From: Pseudomonas sp. TH31
Lineage (GTDB): Bacteria; Pseudomonadota; Gammaproteobacteria; Pseudomonadales; Pseudomonadaceae
DNA: 64,000 bases
Reading direction: 5' to 3'
NCBI RefSeq assembly: GCF_016650815.1
Contig: NZ_JAEKEZ010000005.1
Location: 193,501 to 257,500, forward strand
The notes beneath the pieces were generated by a model, which had not been told where the DNA came from, made no database searches, and worked only from the letters and a program-made list of their open reading frames with translations. A program made the translations under genes and the position numbers. Shown piece by piece: positions 1 to 9,845 of this stretch. Position 1 is the stretch's first letter. Each line of letters starts with the position of its first letter.

Positions 1-867
1 CGCTCCTTGCAGCAGCATTTTCACGATGCCGAGCACGGCGGCTGGTTCTACAGCATCGACCCGCAAGGCGCGCCACTGGATCAGCGCAAAGACCTCTACA
101 CCCACGCGTTCATCCTGTTCGCCTGCGCCCATTACTGGGACAAGGTTCGCGAGCCGCTGGTGGAATCGGTGCTCAACGCGGCACTGGAAGTCGTGGCCCA
201 ACGCTTCGCCACGGACGACGGCCTGTACGAAGCGTGCCTGGACCGTGACTGGTCTTCACTCAAGACCGGGCCGCTGCAGAACCCGCTGATGCATTTGGCC
301 GAAGCATTTCTCGCCACCCTGTCAGTGCGTGAAGACATCGCCGTGCAGCACAGCTTGCTGGCGCTGTGTGCCGGGATGCAGAAGAAATTCGTCGTCCCGC
401 AGGAAGGCGTTTTGATGGAAAAACCACTGGGGGCTGTGGATAACTGGTTCGAACCGGGCCATCAGTTCGAGTGGTATTTCCTGCTGGAGTCTTCTTCGTT
501 GCTGCGTGACAGCAAACTGCATCGTTCCCTGAGCCGGGCGTTCAGCTACACCGAGCAGTTAGGCGTGGTCGAGCACAATGGCGCCGTTCGAGCCATGCTC
601 GACCTGGAGAGCGATGCCCGTCGTCCTCGCGACAGCACCCAACGCATCTGGGCTCAAGCCGAATACCTGCGCGCCCTGACCCTGCGACCGGACAGCGAAG
701 CCGCGGTGCTGCGCCAATTGCAGGCATTGCAGCAGCGCTTCCTGCATGCGGGGGGTTGGTATGAATGCCGTGATGAAGAAGGCGAGGTCAGCCGCAAGGA
801 CATGCCTTCTACCACGCCGTATCACTTGGCGACCTGTTATCGCGGGTTGGTCGAGTATCTCGGTTGA
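1..867 (+). CDS. AGE-family epimerase/isomerase, 5' part outside the window
   Basis: The C-terminal 288 or so residues of an N-acylglucosamine 2-epimerase (AGE) family protein, cytoplasmic enzymes that isomerise or epimerise sugars such as mannose or N-acetylglucosamine through an (alpha/alpha)6 barrel. The reading frame is open to base 1, and family members run to roughly 370-420 residues, so about 100 residues lie upstream. Family-like stretches visible are DQRKDLYTHAFILFA and EPGHQFEWYFLLE, the latter carrying the conserved His and Glu of the barrel centre. The TGA stop at 865-867 is followed directly by a REP doublet. Family assignment is fairly safe; the substrate cannot be told from sequence. 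Confidence 0.8.
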   Translation, partial: RSLQQHFHDAEHGGWFYSIDPQGAPLDQRKDLYTHAFILFACAHYWDKVREPLVESVLNAALEVVAQRFATDDGLYEACLDRDWSSLKTGPLQNPLMHLAEAFLATLSVREDIAVQHSLLALCAGMQKKFVVPQEGVLMEKPLGAVDNWFEPGHQFEWYFLLESSSLLRDSKLHRSLSRAFSYTEQLGVVEHNGAVRAMLDLESDARRPRDSTQRIWAQAEYLRALTLRPDSEAAVLRQLQALQQRFLHAGGWYECRDEEGEVSRKDMPSTTPYHLATCYRGLVEYLG

Positions 868-873
868 CCCTTT

Positions 874-948
874 AAAAGATCGCAGCCTGCGGCAGCTCCT
901 ACAGGGGAATGCGCTCGGCGTAGGAGCTGGCGAAGGCTGCGATCCTGG
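874..948. repeat. REP doublet (REPIN), type A arms
   Basis: Two inverted arms, AAAAGATCGCAGCCTGCGGC...CTCCTAC and its imperfect complement TAGGAGCTGGCGAAGGCTGC..., lie just after the stop of the AGE gene. This is the first of 12 copies of the same REP family in the window. Confidence 0.85.
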
Positions 949-979
949 CGATGGAACATCCGACAATTAACTCAAAGTC

Positions 980-1885
980 TTACACAATCCACTTCCGATC
1001 CCCGGTAAAACTGATCGTCAGCCAGCGCGCCGCATCCGCCTTGCCCAACTTCGCGGAAATCTCCTCGCGCAACACATCCAGTTGCCCAACGTTTTCCAGT
1101 CGGTAATCCGCCGGCAACACCACATGAATCTCGATAAACCGCGCCCGCCCGTGCTTTTGCACGTAGGAGATGTAGTCGTCGAAACCATGCTCGACCTTGG
1201 CCGCGTCCATCACCTGGCGCACTTTGTCGTCCAGTTGATCCGGGGCAATGCCCAGTACATCACGTAGCGCCGGGCGCAGGATCTTGAAGGCCGGCGCCAG
1301 CATGCTCAGGGCCAGCAGAATCAGGATCAGCGGGTCGACGTAGACCGCCCACTGCCCATAACCCTGGGACTTGAGCAACAGCGCCGTCAGGAAACTCACC
1401 AGCAAACCCACCGACAGCATCGCGTCCACCAGCCAACTGATGTTGTCGAACTGGATCAGCGTTGATTTGAGCTTTCGGTTGCGATGACGAACGTAGAAGA
1501 AATACGCGAACTCGACGACGGTAAACACCGCCGCGTAGATGATCACCAGCCCCAGCTCAATCTCGCGGCCGCCATTGATGATGCCGAACACGCCGTTGAG
1601 AAAAGCATAGATCGCGATCAGAAACAGGAAACTGCCTTCGATCAGCAACACCATCGGCTCCAAGTGCCAGAAGCCGAACTGGAAGCGGTGATTACTTTCT
1701 TTGGCGATCAACTTGGCGGTGATCAGCATCAGGACCTTGATGAAGGTCGCGATCAACGAAAAAAAACCATCAAACAGGATGGATTGGGCCCCCGAAACAA
1801 AACCGGTAACGATCCCGGCGATCGCCACGGCGAACATCAGGATGGTCGATTGTTTGAGCAGCGACTGCTCACCTCGGTTACTCAC
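980..1885 (-). CDS. Cation diffusion facilitator (CDF) family transporter
   Basis: A 301-residue inner-membrane protein with about six hydrophobic segments and a cytoplasmic C-terminal ferredoxin-like domain (from about residue 210). It belongs to the CDF superfamily of divalent-metal/proton antiporters, in the branch often labelled predicted Co/Zn/Cd transporter. Classical CDF metal sites use Asp/His quartets in helices 2 and 5. Here helix 2 reads FDGFFSLIATF and helix 5 reads SWLVDAMLSV, so one Asp survives in each but the usual His/second Asp positions are Ser. The substrate may therefore differ from Zn/Fe. It is transcribed alone and flanked by repeats on both sides. Confidence 0.8.
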   Translation of the reverse strand: MSNRGEQSLLKQSTILMFAVAIAGIVTGFVSGAQSILFDGFFSLIATFIKVLMLITAKLIAKESNHRFQFGFWHLEPMVLLIEGSFLFLIAIYAFLNGVFGIINGGREIELGLVIIYAAVFTVVEFAYFFYVRHRNRKLKSTLIQFDNISWLVDAMLSVGLLVSFLTALLLKSQGYGQWAVYVDPLILILLALSMLAPAFKILRPALRDVLGIAPDQLDDKVRQVMDAAKVEHGFDDYISYVQKHGRARFIEIHVVLPADYRLENVGQLDVLREEISAKLGKADAARWLTISFTGDRKWIV

Positions 1886-1979
1886 GTAGCCTCCTCTAAA
1901 AACCTTGAAAACCGCAGGGTGCGGTGGGGTTGTTGGGGGAGGAGTCTACCTTATGTGCTGTTTTGCCAGTTCGGGCCCC

Positions 1980-2073
1980 TTCGCGAGCAAGCCCGCTCCC
2001 ACAGGGGAAATGTGTTGTGTCCAAGATTGCAGACACACCATAAATCCAATGTGGGAGCGGGCTTGCTCGCGAA
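1980..2073. repeat. REP doublet of the GCGAGCAAGCCCGCTCCCACA family
   Basis: Inverted arms at about 1981-2004 (TCGCGAGCAAGCCCGCTCCC) and 2050-2072 (complement), separated by about 45 bases. This is a different REP family from the GTAGGAGC type, and a relative lies at 28,129-28,198. Confidence 0.85.
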
Positions 2074-2089
2074 GAACGATGACTCGGTT

Positions 2090-2860
2090 TTACGCCTTGC
2101 CACCATTACGCTCAATGGAAAAACCCGCCCAGGTCTGGCTCACCGGCATCAGCTCCAGGCTGTTGATGTTGATGTGCGCCGGCGCGTTCAGCACCCAGAA
2201 AATGGTGTCGGCGATGTCTTGCGGCTGAATCGGCTCGGCACCGGCGTAGGTGGCGTTGTAGCGATCCTGGTCACCGGCAAAGCGCACCAGCGAGAACTCG
2301 CTCTCGCACAGGCCCGGTTCGATGTTGCTGACGCGCACGCCCGTGCCTTGCAGGTCGCAACGCAGGTTCAGGGAGAACTGTTTGACGAACGCCTTGCTCG
2401 CGCCATACACGTGGCTGCCCGGGTACGGGTAGTTGCCGGCGATGGAGCCGAGGTTGACGATACCGGCACCGCGACCGTGGGCGATCAGGCGAGGCAGCAG
2501 CAGGCGAGTGCTGTACATCAGGCCTTTGATGTTGGTATCGACCATGGTGTCCCAGTCGTCCAGATCACACTTGGGGGCCGGGTCGACGCCCAGGGCCAGG
2601 CCAGCATTGTTGATCAGCCCGCGCAACTTGGCGAAGGACGGCGGCAGGTTGGCAATCGCCTCCTCCATGGCCTTGCGATCACGCACGTCGAGCACCAGGC
2701 CATGGACTTCGGTCTGCTTCGACAACTCGGCGCACAGGGCGTTGAGGCGCTCTTCACGACGGCCGGTCAGCACCAGTTTCCAGCCCGCCTCGGCAAAACG
2801 ACGGGCGCAGGCTTCGCCAAAACCGGAGGTCGCGCCGGTGATAAACAGGGTGTTGGACAT
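2090..2860 (-). CDS. ydfG: SDR-family oxidoreductase, YdfG-like
   Basis: A 256-residue short-chain dehydrogenase/reductase. Cofactor motif TGATSGFG is at residues 8-15, NNAG at 84-87, catalytic Ser near 139 and Y152-x3-K156. The protein resembles E. coli YdfG along its whole length (for example the GFGE, NNAGLALG and INTLEMMPV-like regions). YdfG is an NADP-dependent 3-hydroxy acid / serine dehydrogenase that also reduces malonic semialdehyde. I chose the ATG at 2860 because AAGGAGA lies 6-7 bases upstream and the N-terminus matches the family; an in-frame extension upstream is not supported. Whether the substrate is the same as in E. coli is inference. Confidence 0.88.
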   Translation of the reverse strand: MSNTLFITGATSGFGEACARRFAEAGWKLVLTGRREERLNALCAELSKQTEVHGLVLDVRDRKAMEEAIANLPPSFAKLRGLINNAGLALGVDPAPKCDLDDWDTMVDTNIKGLMYSTRLLLPRLIAHGRGAGIVNLGSIAGNYPYPGSHVYGASKAFVKQFSLNLRCDLQGTGVRVSNIEPGLCESEFSLVRFAGDQDRYNATYAGAEPIQPQDIADTIFWVLNAPAHININSLELMPVSQTWAGFSIERNGGKA

Positions 2861-2964
2861 CGTGTTCTCCTTGCTTCGGCTGATCGGCAGCCATTGGAAT
2901 GGACAATCAGCAGCCAGCATGCCCGGCCCGGAGCACAGCGGCAACCCGGTGTTGTTGATCGACC

Positions 2965-3509
2965 TTACAGGCCCCGAGTGCAGGCGATCTGCGCGAAGCT
3001 GCCACCACTGAGTGTCACCACCGTGGCGCTGGTCTTTTCGATTTCGCCTGGAGGCGTCAGGTGCAATTGCTTGACGGCGACGCCGGCGTCCTGCCAGAGG
3101 ATTTTCTTGTAGCTGACGTACCCGGAAGCCTCGCCGCCGCCGGTAACGATGCGGATCGTGCTGCCGCCGGGCCGGTAGTAAACGGTGGTACTGGCCCCGG
3201 TACAAACGTAGGCAAAATCCTTTTGCGCGGTCGGCAGCAACGTCCCGGCCATCCCCTCCACCACGCTGAACAACACACCACCGACCAGAAAAATAGCCGC
3301 CAGCCCCGCCACTACCGTCACCCGCCCGGTATACGCCCCAAAGCGTGATGACGGGCGAAGCGCCGGGCCACTCGACTCTGCGGTAATCACCTCAATCGTC
3401 GGTTCTGGCGCTGCGCTGCTCAACTTCTGCGGCGCTATCACTACTGCGCTGCTCAGCAATGGCGGTTGCTGCCGGGTTCTTCTGGAACAAAAGCGGGACT
3501 ATCGGTCAT
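2965..3509 (-). CDS. Single-pass membrane protein of unknown function, apparent 5' frameshift
   Basis: I do not recognise a family. The main frame (3459 down to 2965) gives about 164 residues: an acidic/Ser-rich N-terminal part, one hydrophobic helix around VVAGLAAIFLVGGVLF, then a Gly/Thr-rich soluble domain with two Cys. It lacks a good start. An ATG at 3509 preceded by TGGAG opens MTDSPAFVPEEPG in another frame. Adding one G at the CCGGG run at 3471-3476 joins the two into one protein of about 181 residues. I therefore annotate from 3509 and treat the break as a one-base deletion, probably a sequencing error. Confidence 0.6.
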
Positions 3510-4198
3510 GCAGTTGCTCCAGGTCTTCCACTGACAAAGACCCCACCAGCTGTGGGGCTATGCGCGCAGAGTATCCGAACGTAAAATCGGCAAAATGAAG
3601 ATTTATTCATCCTGACTGTACAAAAAACACTCACCTGCCGCCAGCCCTTGCCAGGCCTCGCTTGTAGCCATGTGCACGCACGTTATCCACAGGCCGGTCC
3701 ACAGTCTTTGGGGGCAAGTGCAAAACAGCGTGAGCCGCTGCCCTCAAGGCTTTGCGAGCCGGTCAGAAAGTTTTTTGCTTGACCCTCAAGATCCCACCGT
3801 GTAGCCCATGGCATTTTGCACGATCGACCGCGCAAACCGACGATGGCGCCAAGCCAGTAACGACGGCCCTCAGCCGAGTCTTTCCAGAGTTTAACCACAG
3901 ACTTATCCACAGGCTGGCGCACGGTGGATCCGGCCGTTTTTGCTGACAACAAAAAGGTTGACAACGCCGGCTCATGGTCCAGCAAAAACGCCTGATCAAA
4001 AAACAACCACAACTCTGCAAGCCACGGTTTCAAAGGCGCTCAGCCAGCTACTCCCACGTTATTCACAGCCGGCTCCACAGCAAACGGGGACAAGTCAAAA
4101 CCGTGACAAAACAACTATTTGCAGCGGCTTTATGTCGCGGTTTGAGAGCTTGTGAATATTGTTTTCCACAATTTCCATTTACCCACACCACTCCCCCT

Positions 4199-4330
4199 GT
4201 AGGAGCTGTCGAGAGAAACGAGGCTGCGATCTTTTGATCCTGTTTTTTACAAAGCAAGATCAAAAGATCGCAGCCTCGTTTCACTCGGCAGCTCCTACCA
4301 GCTCCTACCGGTCCTACAAGTTCCTACCAA
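4199..4330. repeat. REP doublet, type B arms, with tandem end repeats
   Basis: Inverted arms at 4199-4240 and 4255-4299 carry the longer type B core (CGAG.GAAACGAGGCTGCGATC). The right end continues as degenerate 10-base units resembling GCTCCTACCA, from 4290 to about 4329. Confidence 0.85.
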
Positions 4331-4342
4331 ACCTGGGGCATA

Positions 4343-4380
4343 AAAAAACGCCCTGACGTTGAGTCCGTCAGGACGTTTTT
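4343..4380 (-). terminator. Rho-independent terminator after livF
   Basis: Stem CCTGACG / CGTCAGG (4352-4358 and 4366-4372) with a T-tract on either strand (A run at 4342-4348, T run at 4376-4380). It lies 16 bases past the livF stop and closes the liv operon. Confidence 0.85.
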
Positions 4381-4395
4381 ATGTTCTCGAAGGGT

Positions 4396-5108
<713 letters not shown>

Positions 5109-5112
<4 letters not shown>

Positions 5113-5981
5113 ACCAACTCCTCTTCATCGGCGCCCAGGTAGGCCGCAATCACTTTCGGGTCATTGCGAATCGCATCAGGTCCGCCCTCGGCAATGACGA
5201 TGCCGTGGTCCAGTACCACGATGTGGTCGGAAATACTCATAACCATGCCCATGTCGTGTTCGATCAGCACCACGGTCAGATCGTGCTCGTCGCGCAGCAG
5301 CCGGATCATCGCGCTCAGCGCTTCGGTTTCCTGAGGGTTGAGGCCGGCGGCCGGTTCGTCGAGGCAGATGATCTGCGGCCGCGTGCACATGGCCCGGGCG
5401 ATTTCCAGACGACGTTGCTGCCCGTAGGACAGTTCGCCGGCCAGACGGTTGGCGCAGTCCACCAGGTCCACCACTTCCAGCCAGTAAAAGGCGTGGTCCA
5501 GTGCATCGCTTTCGGCCTTGCGGTAACCCTTGGTGTTGAGGATGCCGGCCAACATGTTGCGGTTGACCCACATGTGCTGGGCCACCAGCAGGTTTTCCAG
5601 CACCGACATTTCCTTGAACAGGCGAATGTTCTGGAACGTGCGGGCCAGGCCGGCACGGTTCACCAGGTGGGTGCCGCCGAACATCTTGTAGTACAGCCGG
5701 CTGAGGAAGGATTTCGGCGAGACGAAATCGACCGGCTTGAACGACTCACCCAACAGTTTGATGACGTTAGTCTGCTCGCCACGCACATTGAGTTCGATCT
5801 TGCCGCCCGAGGCCTTGTAGAACCCGGTCAGGCAGTTGAACACCGTGGTCTTGCCGGCACCGTTGGGGCCGATCAGGGCGAAGATCGAGTTGCGTTTGAC
5901 CTTCAGGCTGACATCGCTCAGCGCCTTGATGCCGCCGAAGTGCATCATCAGCTTCTCGACCGAGAGTACGACTTCGCTCAT
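5109..5981 (-). CDS. livG: Branched-chain amino acid ABC transporter, ATP-binding protein LivG
   Basis: A 290-residue ABC ATPase (BraF), partner of LivF on the LivH/LivM membrane pair. Walker A GPNGAGKT is at residues 38-45, with signature SYGQQRRLEIARAM and Walker B IICLDEPAAGLNP. The insert between Walker A and the signature is longer than in LivF, as usual for LivG. It overlaps livM at its start and livF at its end by 4 bases each, showing one tightly packed operon. Confidence 0.95.
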
Positions 5982-7261
5982 GGCGCTACTCCTTTACGCG
6001 GGGTCACACCGGTACGGCTGATCCGAATCAGGCCGCGCGGTCGCCAGATCATCATCAACACCATCAACACGCCGAACAACAGCACGCGGTATTCCGCGAA
6101 GCCACGCAGCAGTTCAGGGGCGACGGTCAGCACGAACGCCGCAATCACCACGCCGATAGTCGAGCCCATGCCGCCGAGTACCACGATGGCGAGAATCAAG
6201 GCCGATTCGAAGAAGGTGAACGAGGTCGGGTTCACGAAGCCTTGATAGGTGGCAAAGAACACACCCGCCAAACCGGCCGTCGATGCACCGATGGTGAACG
6301 CAGAGAGCTTGACCAGCACATGGTTCAGGCCCATGGAGCGGCAAGCGATTTCGTCTTCACGCAGTGCTTCCCAGGCGCGACCGACCGGCATGCGGGTCAG
6401 GCGATGCTTGATATACAGCACGGCCAGCACGACCAGGAACAACACCGCGTAGATGAAGTAGTACTTCACGTCCGGGTTGTAGGCGATGCCGAAGAACTCA
6501 TGGAACGGTATTCCTCCTTCCTTCGCTCTTTTGCCGAATTCAAGGCCAAAGAAGGTTGGCAACGGAGCCGCCATGCCATTCGGGCCGCCGGTCAGGGACA
6601 GCCAGTTGTTGAGGATCAGCCGGATGATTTCACCGAAGCCCAGGGTCACGATCGCCAGGTAGTCACCGTGCAGGCGCAGCACCGGGAAACCGAGGATGCA
6701 ACCGGCAAGCCCCGCCGTGATTGCCGCCAGCGGCAGTACCGTCCAGAAACCCAGCCCGAGGTATTGATAACCGAGCGCCAGGCCGTAGGCGCCGATGGCG
6801 TAGAACGCCACGTAACCGAGGTCGAGCAGGCCGGCCAGGCCGACCACGATATTCAACCCCAGGCCCAGCAGCACATAGATCAACCCAAGGATGACCACGC
6901 CCAGCAAATACGAGTTGGAGAAGAACGGGAAGACCACGGCGATGACGATCACCAACGGCACAACCCAGCGCAAACGGGATTTGTAATCGGGCGGCAGTAC
7001 GTGAACCCCGGAGCCGGTGGTTTCAAAGCCTTCGAGGATTTTCAGGCCCTTGGGCGATTGCAGGAACAGGCTCAGGGCAAAGCGGCCAGCCATGACGATG
7101 GCGACCAGCCACGCCACACGGGTCGGCTGCAGGTTGAAGCTGTAGCCTTCAAGGACCACACCGACAATCGGGCCGAACACAATCAGGGCAACGAGGCCGG
7201 CAAGAATCGCGTCAACCAGGCTTCTTTTGACATCAATGGTTTTTTTAGTGGTTGAAGACAT
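5978..7261 (-). CDS. livM: Branched-chain amino acid ABC transporter, permease LivM
   Basis: A 427-residue inner-membrane permease (BraE). It has the long N-terminal extension of the high-affinity LivM type (about 100 residues with extra helices) and then the LivHM fold with several hydrophobic segments. The cytoplasmic EAA-like loop that contacts the ATPases is visible around RMPVGRAWEALREDEIACRS. It overlaps livG by 4 bases and starts 3 bases after the livH stop. Confidence 0.94.
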   Translation of the reverse strand: MSSTTKKTIDVKRSLVDAILAGLVALIVFGPIVGVVLEGYSFNLQPTRVAWLVAIVMAGRFALSLFLQSPKGLKILEGFETTGSGVHVLPPDYKSRLRWVVPLVIVIAVVFPFFSNSYLLGVVILGLIYVLLGLGLNIVVGLAGLLDLGYVAFYAIGAYGLALGYQYLGLGFWTVLPLAAITAGLAGCILGFPVLRLHGDYLAIVTLGFGEIIRLILNNWLSLTGGPNGMAAPLPTFFGLEFGKRAKEGGIPFHEFFGIAYNPDVKYYFIYAVLFLVVLAVLYIKHRLTRMPVGRAWEALREDEIACRSMGLNHVLVKLSAFTIGASTAGLAGVFFATYQGFVNPTSFTFFESALILAIVVLGGMGSTIGVVIAAFVLTVAPELLRGFAEYRVLLFGVLMVLMMIWRPRGLIRISRTGVTPRKGVAP

Positions 7262-7264
7262 CGC

Positions 7265-8179
<915 letters not shown>

Positions 8180-8310
8180 AACGCAATCTCACGCATTTGA
8201 GAGACTGCACGGAAGCGGTTTGCAACGGACCGGGGTTCAGCCGCCAGTGCAACACGGTTACGTGCAGCTCTACGAGAAAAGACAGGTACTGCACGGACAT
8301 GTTCTTTGAC

Positions 8311-8335
8311 TGCCCGGCGCACTCGGCGCCGGGCA
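8311..8335 (-). promoter_or_regulatory. Intercistronic hairpin between livK and livH
   Basis: A perfect 10-base-pair stem TGCCCGGCGC / GCGCCGGGCA with a 5-base loop, 16 bases beyond the livK stop and lacking a U-tract. Hairpins here commonly stabilise the binding-protein mRNA or attenuate reading into the permease genes; which applies is inference. Confidence 0.6.
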
Positions 8336-8350
8336 AGTCAGCAGGTCATA

Positions 8351-9484
8351 TCACTTCTGTTTTTCAAGCTGGTGGTATTTGCCGTCCTTGTCCCACTGGT
8401 AAACCACGTAGTCGGAGACTTTCAGGTCGCCCTTGGCGTCCCAGGTTTTCTCGCCCATCACGGTTTTGACCGGGTGTGCTTTCAGCCATTTGGCAGCGTC
8501 TTCGCCCTTGTTGGACTTGGCACCGTTGAAGGCAGCCGCCAGGGTCTGGACCGAAGCGTAGGCGTACAGGGTGTAGCCTTCTGGCTCGGTGCCGGCCTTG
8601 CGGAACTGCTCGACCACAGTCTTGCTGTCTGGCAGCAGGCGCGGGTCGGCGCCGAAGGTCATCAGCACGCCGTCGACGTATTGCGGGCCGCCAGCGGTGG
8701 TTACCAGTTCGTCGGTCACGATGCCGTCATCGGACATGAATTTCACGTCCTTGAGGCCTTCGGTACGCAGTTGTTTAACCAGTGGACCAGCCTCTGGGTG
8801 CAGACCGCCGAAGTAGACGACGTCGGCGCCAGCAGCGCGGATTTTGGTGACCAGGGCGCTGAAGTCTTTTTCACCACGGGTCAGGCCTTCGTAGATCACC
8901 GGGGTCACCCCGCGTTTGATCAACTGAGCCTTGGTGGCATCAGCCAGGCCTTGGCCGTAGGTGTCTTTGTCGTGGATGACCGCGACTTTCTTGCCTTTGA
9001 GCACGTCGACGATGTAGTCACCGGCCACGATGCCTTGCTGGTCGTCACGCCCGCACATACGGAACATGGCGCTCAGGCCGCGTTCGGTAACTTGTGGGTT
9101 GGTGGAACCTGGAGTGATCGCGATGATGCCCGCTTCGTCATAGATCTCGGAAGCCGGGATGGTCGACGAGGAGCAGAAGTGACCGACCACGCCGGCGACT
9201 TTCTGGTTGGTCAGGTCCTTGGCGACCGTCACAGCCTGCTTCGGTTCGCAGGCGTCATCGCCCTTGACCAGTACGATTTTTTCCCCGTTGACGCCGCCCG
9301 ATGCGTTGATGGCGTCGGCCGCTGCCTGCGCACCCTTCATGTATTGCAAGCCAAATGCCGCGTTAGCGCCAGTCATTGGACCTGCCACACCGATTTTCAC
9401 ATCGGCTTGTGCAAACGCAGAAACACCCAAAGCAGTTGCCACTGCGAGGGCCAGAAAGCCTTTCTTGTAAAACGTCTGGGACAT
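8351..9484 (-). CDS. livK: Branched-chain amino acid ABC transporter, periplasmic binding protein
   Basis: A 377-residue periplasmic Leu/Ile/Val-binding protein (BraC type). The Sec signal peptide is residues 1-27, with probable cleavage after AFAQA before DVKIGVAGPMTG. The two-lobe ligand-binding fold follows (VVGHFCSSSTIPASEIYD, TPGSTNPQVTERG). I chose the ATG at 9484 because GGAG lies 9 bases upstream and the signal peptide begins there; an in-frame start 11 codons further up adds unrelated residues. It is the first gene of the liv operon, downstream of a sigma-54 promoter. Confidence 0.93.
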   Translation of the reverse strand: MSQTFYKKGFLALAVATALGVSAFAQADVKIGVAGPMTGANAAFGLQYMKGAQAAADAINASGGVNGEKIVLVKGDDACEPKQAVTVAKDLTNQKVAGVVGHFCSSSTIPASEIYDEAGIIAITPGSTNPQVTERGLSAMFRMCGRDDQQGIVAGDYIVDVLKGKKVAVIHDKDTYGQGLADATKAQLIKRGVTPVIYEGLTRGEKDFSALVTKIRAAGADVVYFGGLHPEAGPLVKQLRTEGLKDVKFMSDDGIVTDELVTTAGGPQYVDGVLMTFGADPRLLPDSKTVVEQFRKAGTEPEGYTLYAYASVQTLAAAFNGAKSNKGEDAAKWLKAHPVKTVMGEKTWDAKGDLKVSDYVVYQWDKDGKYHQLEKQK

Positions 9485-9539
9485 GAGGTGGTGCTCCAAG
9501 GTTTTTTTAGTTGGCACTGCGACTTCACTGAATGCTCAG

Positions 9540-9555
9540 AGCAAGGGCCGTGCCA
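9540..9555 (-). promoter_or_regulatory. Sigma-54 (-24/-12) promoter of the liv operon
   Basis: On the minus strand TGGCACGGCCCTTGCT matches the RpoN consensus TGGCAC-N5-TTGCT completely. It ends 56 bases before the livK ATG. The rest of 9485-9845 is noncoding control DNA with an NtrC-like site and a run of GCAACC repeats. Confidence 0.8.
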
Positions 9556-9626
9556 TCGGTTTTTTATTCTGAAAAAGTCGCTGCTTTATTGTTATTTCGA
9601 CTGTTTCGATCCCATTTTCATTGGGC

Positions 9627-9726
9627 GTGCAACCGTCTAAACCGCGGGAGGTGAAACCTTTTCTTTTTGAGGGCGCAACCCGCATGCGCCATCATTGCAA
9701 CCGCGGCGTTAAACGACGTGCAACCG
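9627..9726. repeat. Four short GCAACC direct repeats upstream of the liv promoter
   Basis: GTGCAACCG occurs at 9627-9635 and 9718-9726, with GCGCAACCC at 9673-9681 and TTGCAACCG at 9695-9703, all in one orientation. They lie 70-170 bases upstream of the sigma-54 promoter, where activator sites would be expected. No regulator can be named. Confidence 0.5.
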
Positions 9727-9752
9727 GCCTGTAACAACGTGCGTCACCGAAG

Positions 9753-9769
9753 TGCACACTGCTGGTGCG
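9753..9769. promoter_or_regulatory. NtrC-like binding site
   Basis: TGCACA-CTGCT-GGTGCG matches the NtrC dyad TGCACC-N5-GGTGCA at 10 of 12 positions. It lies about 200 bases upstream of the sigma-54 promoter, a normal enhancer distance. Together they suggest nitrogen control of amino acid uptake. Confidence 0.6.
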
Positions 9770-9845
9770 CAACTGCTACAACTCGCACCATTACAGGCTA
9801 GTCGCTGCGCGAAAAAGCGCCGCTTCCAGCAACAAAAATCAACAA

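Larger units (their letters stand above)
3510..4380. other. Gene-free region with a cluster of DnaA-box-like sequences
   Basis: I see no convincing gene in about 870 bases. On the + strand there are TTATCCACA at 3683-3691 and 3903-3911, TTATTCACA at 4059-4067, and near matches at 3891-3899 (TTAACCACA), 4162-4170 (TTTTCCACA) and 4151-4159 on the other strand. Two boxes sit in a related context, each followed by CCACAG about 8 bases on and then a G-rich CAAGT stretch (3680-3725 and 4056-4100). DnaA binding is inference from the 9-mer. The right end holds a REP doublet and a terminator. Confidence 0.5.

Noticed and set aside
1484..3112. A 542-codon + strand frame across the CDF and ydfG genes
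   Set aside because: It runs antisense over two recognisable genes and a REP element and has no family features.
3683..4033. A 116-codon minus-strand frame in the gene-free region
   Set aside because: No ribosome site, no family, and it crosses the DnaA-box repeats; better explained as noncoding.
3510..4380. Chromosomal replication origin
   Set aside because: DnaA boxes are present but dnaA, dnaN, rpmH or gidA are not nearby and no AT-rich unwinding stretch stands out.
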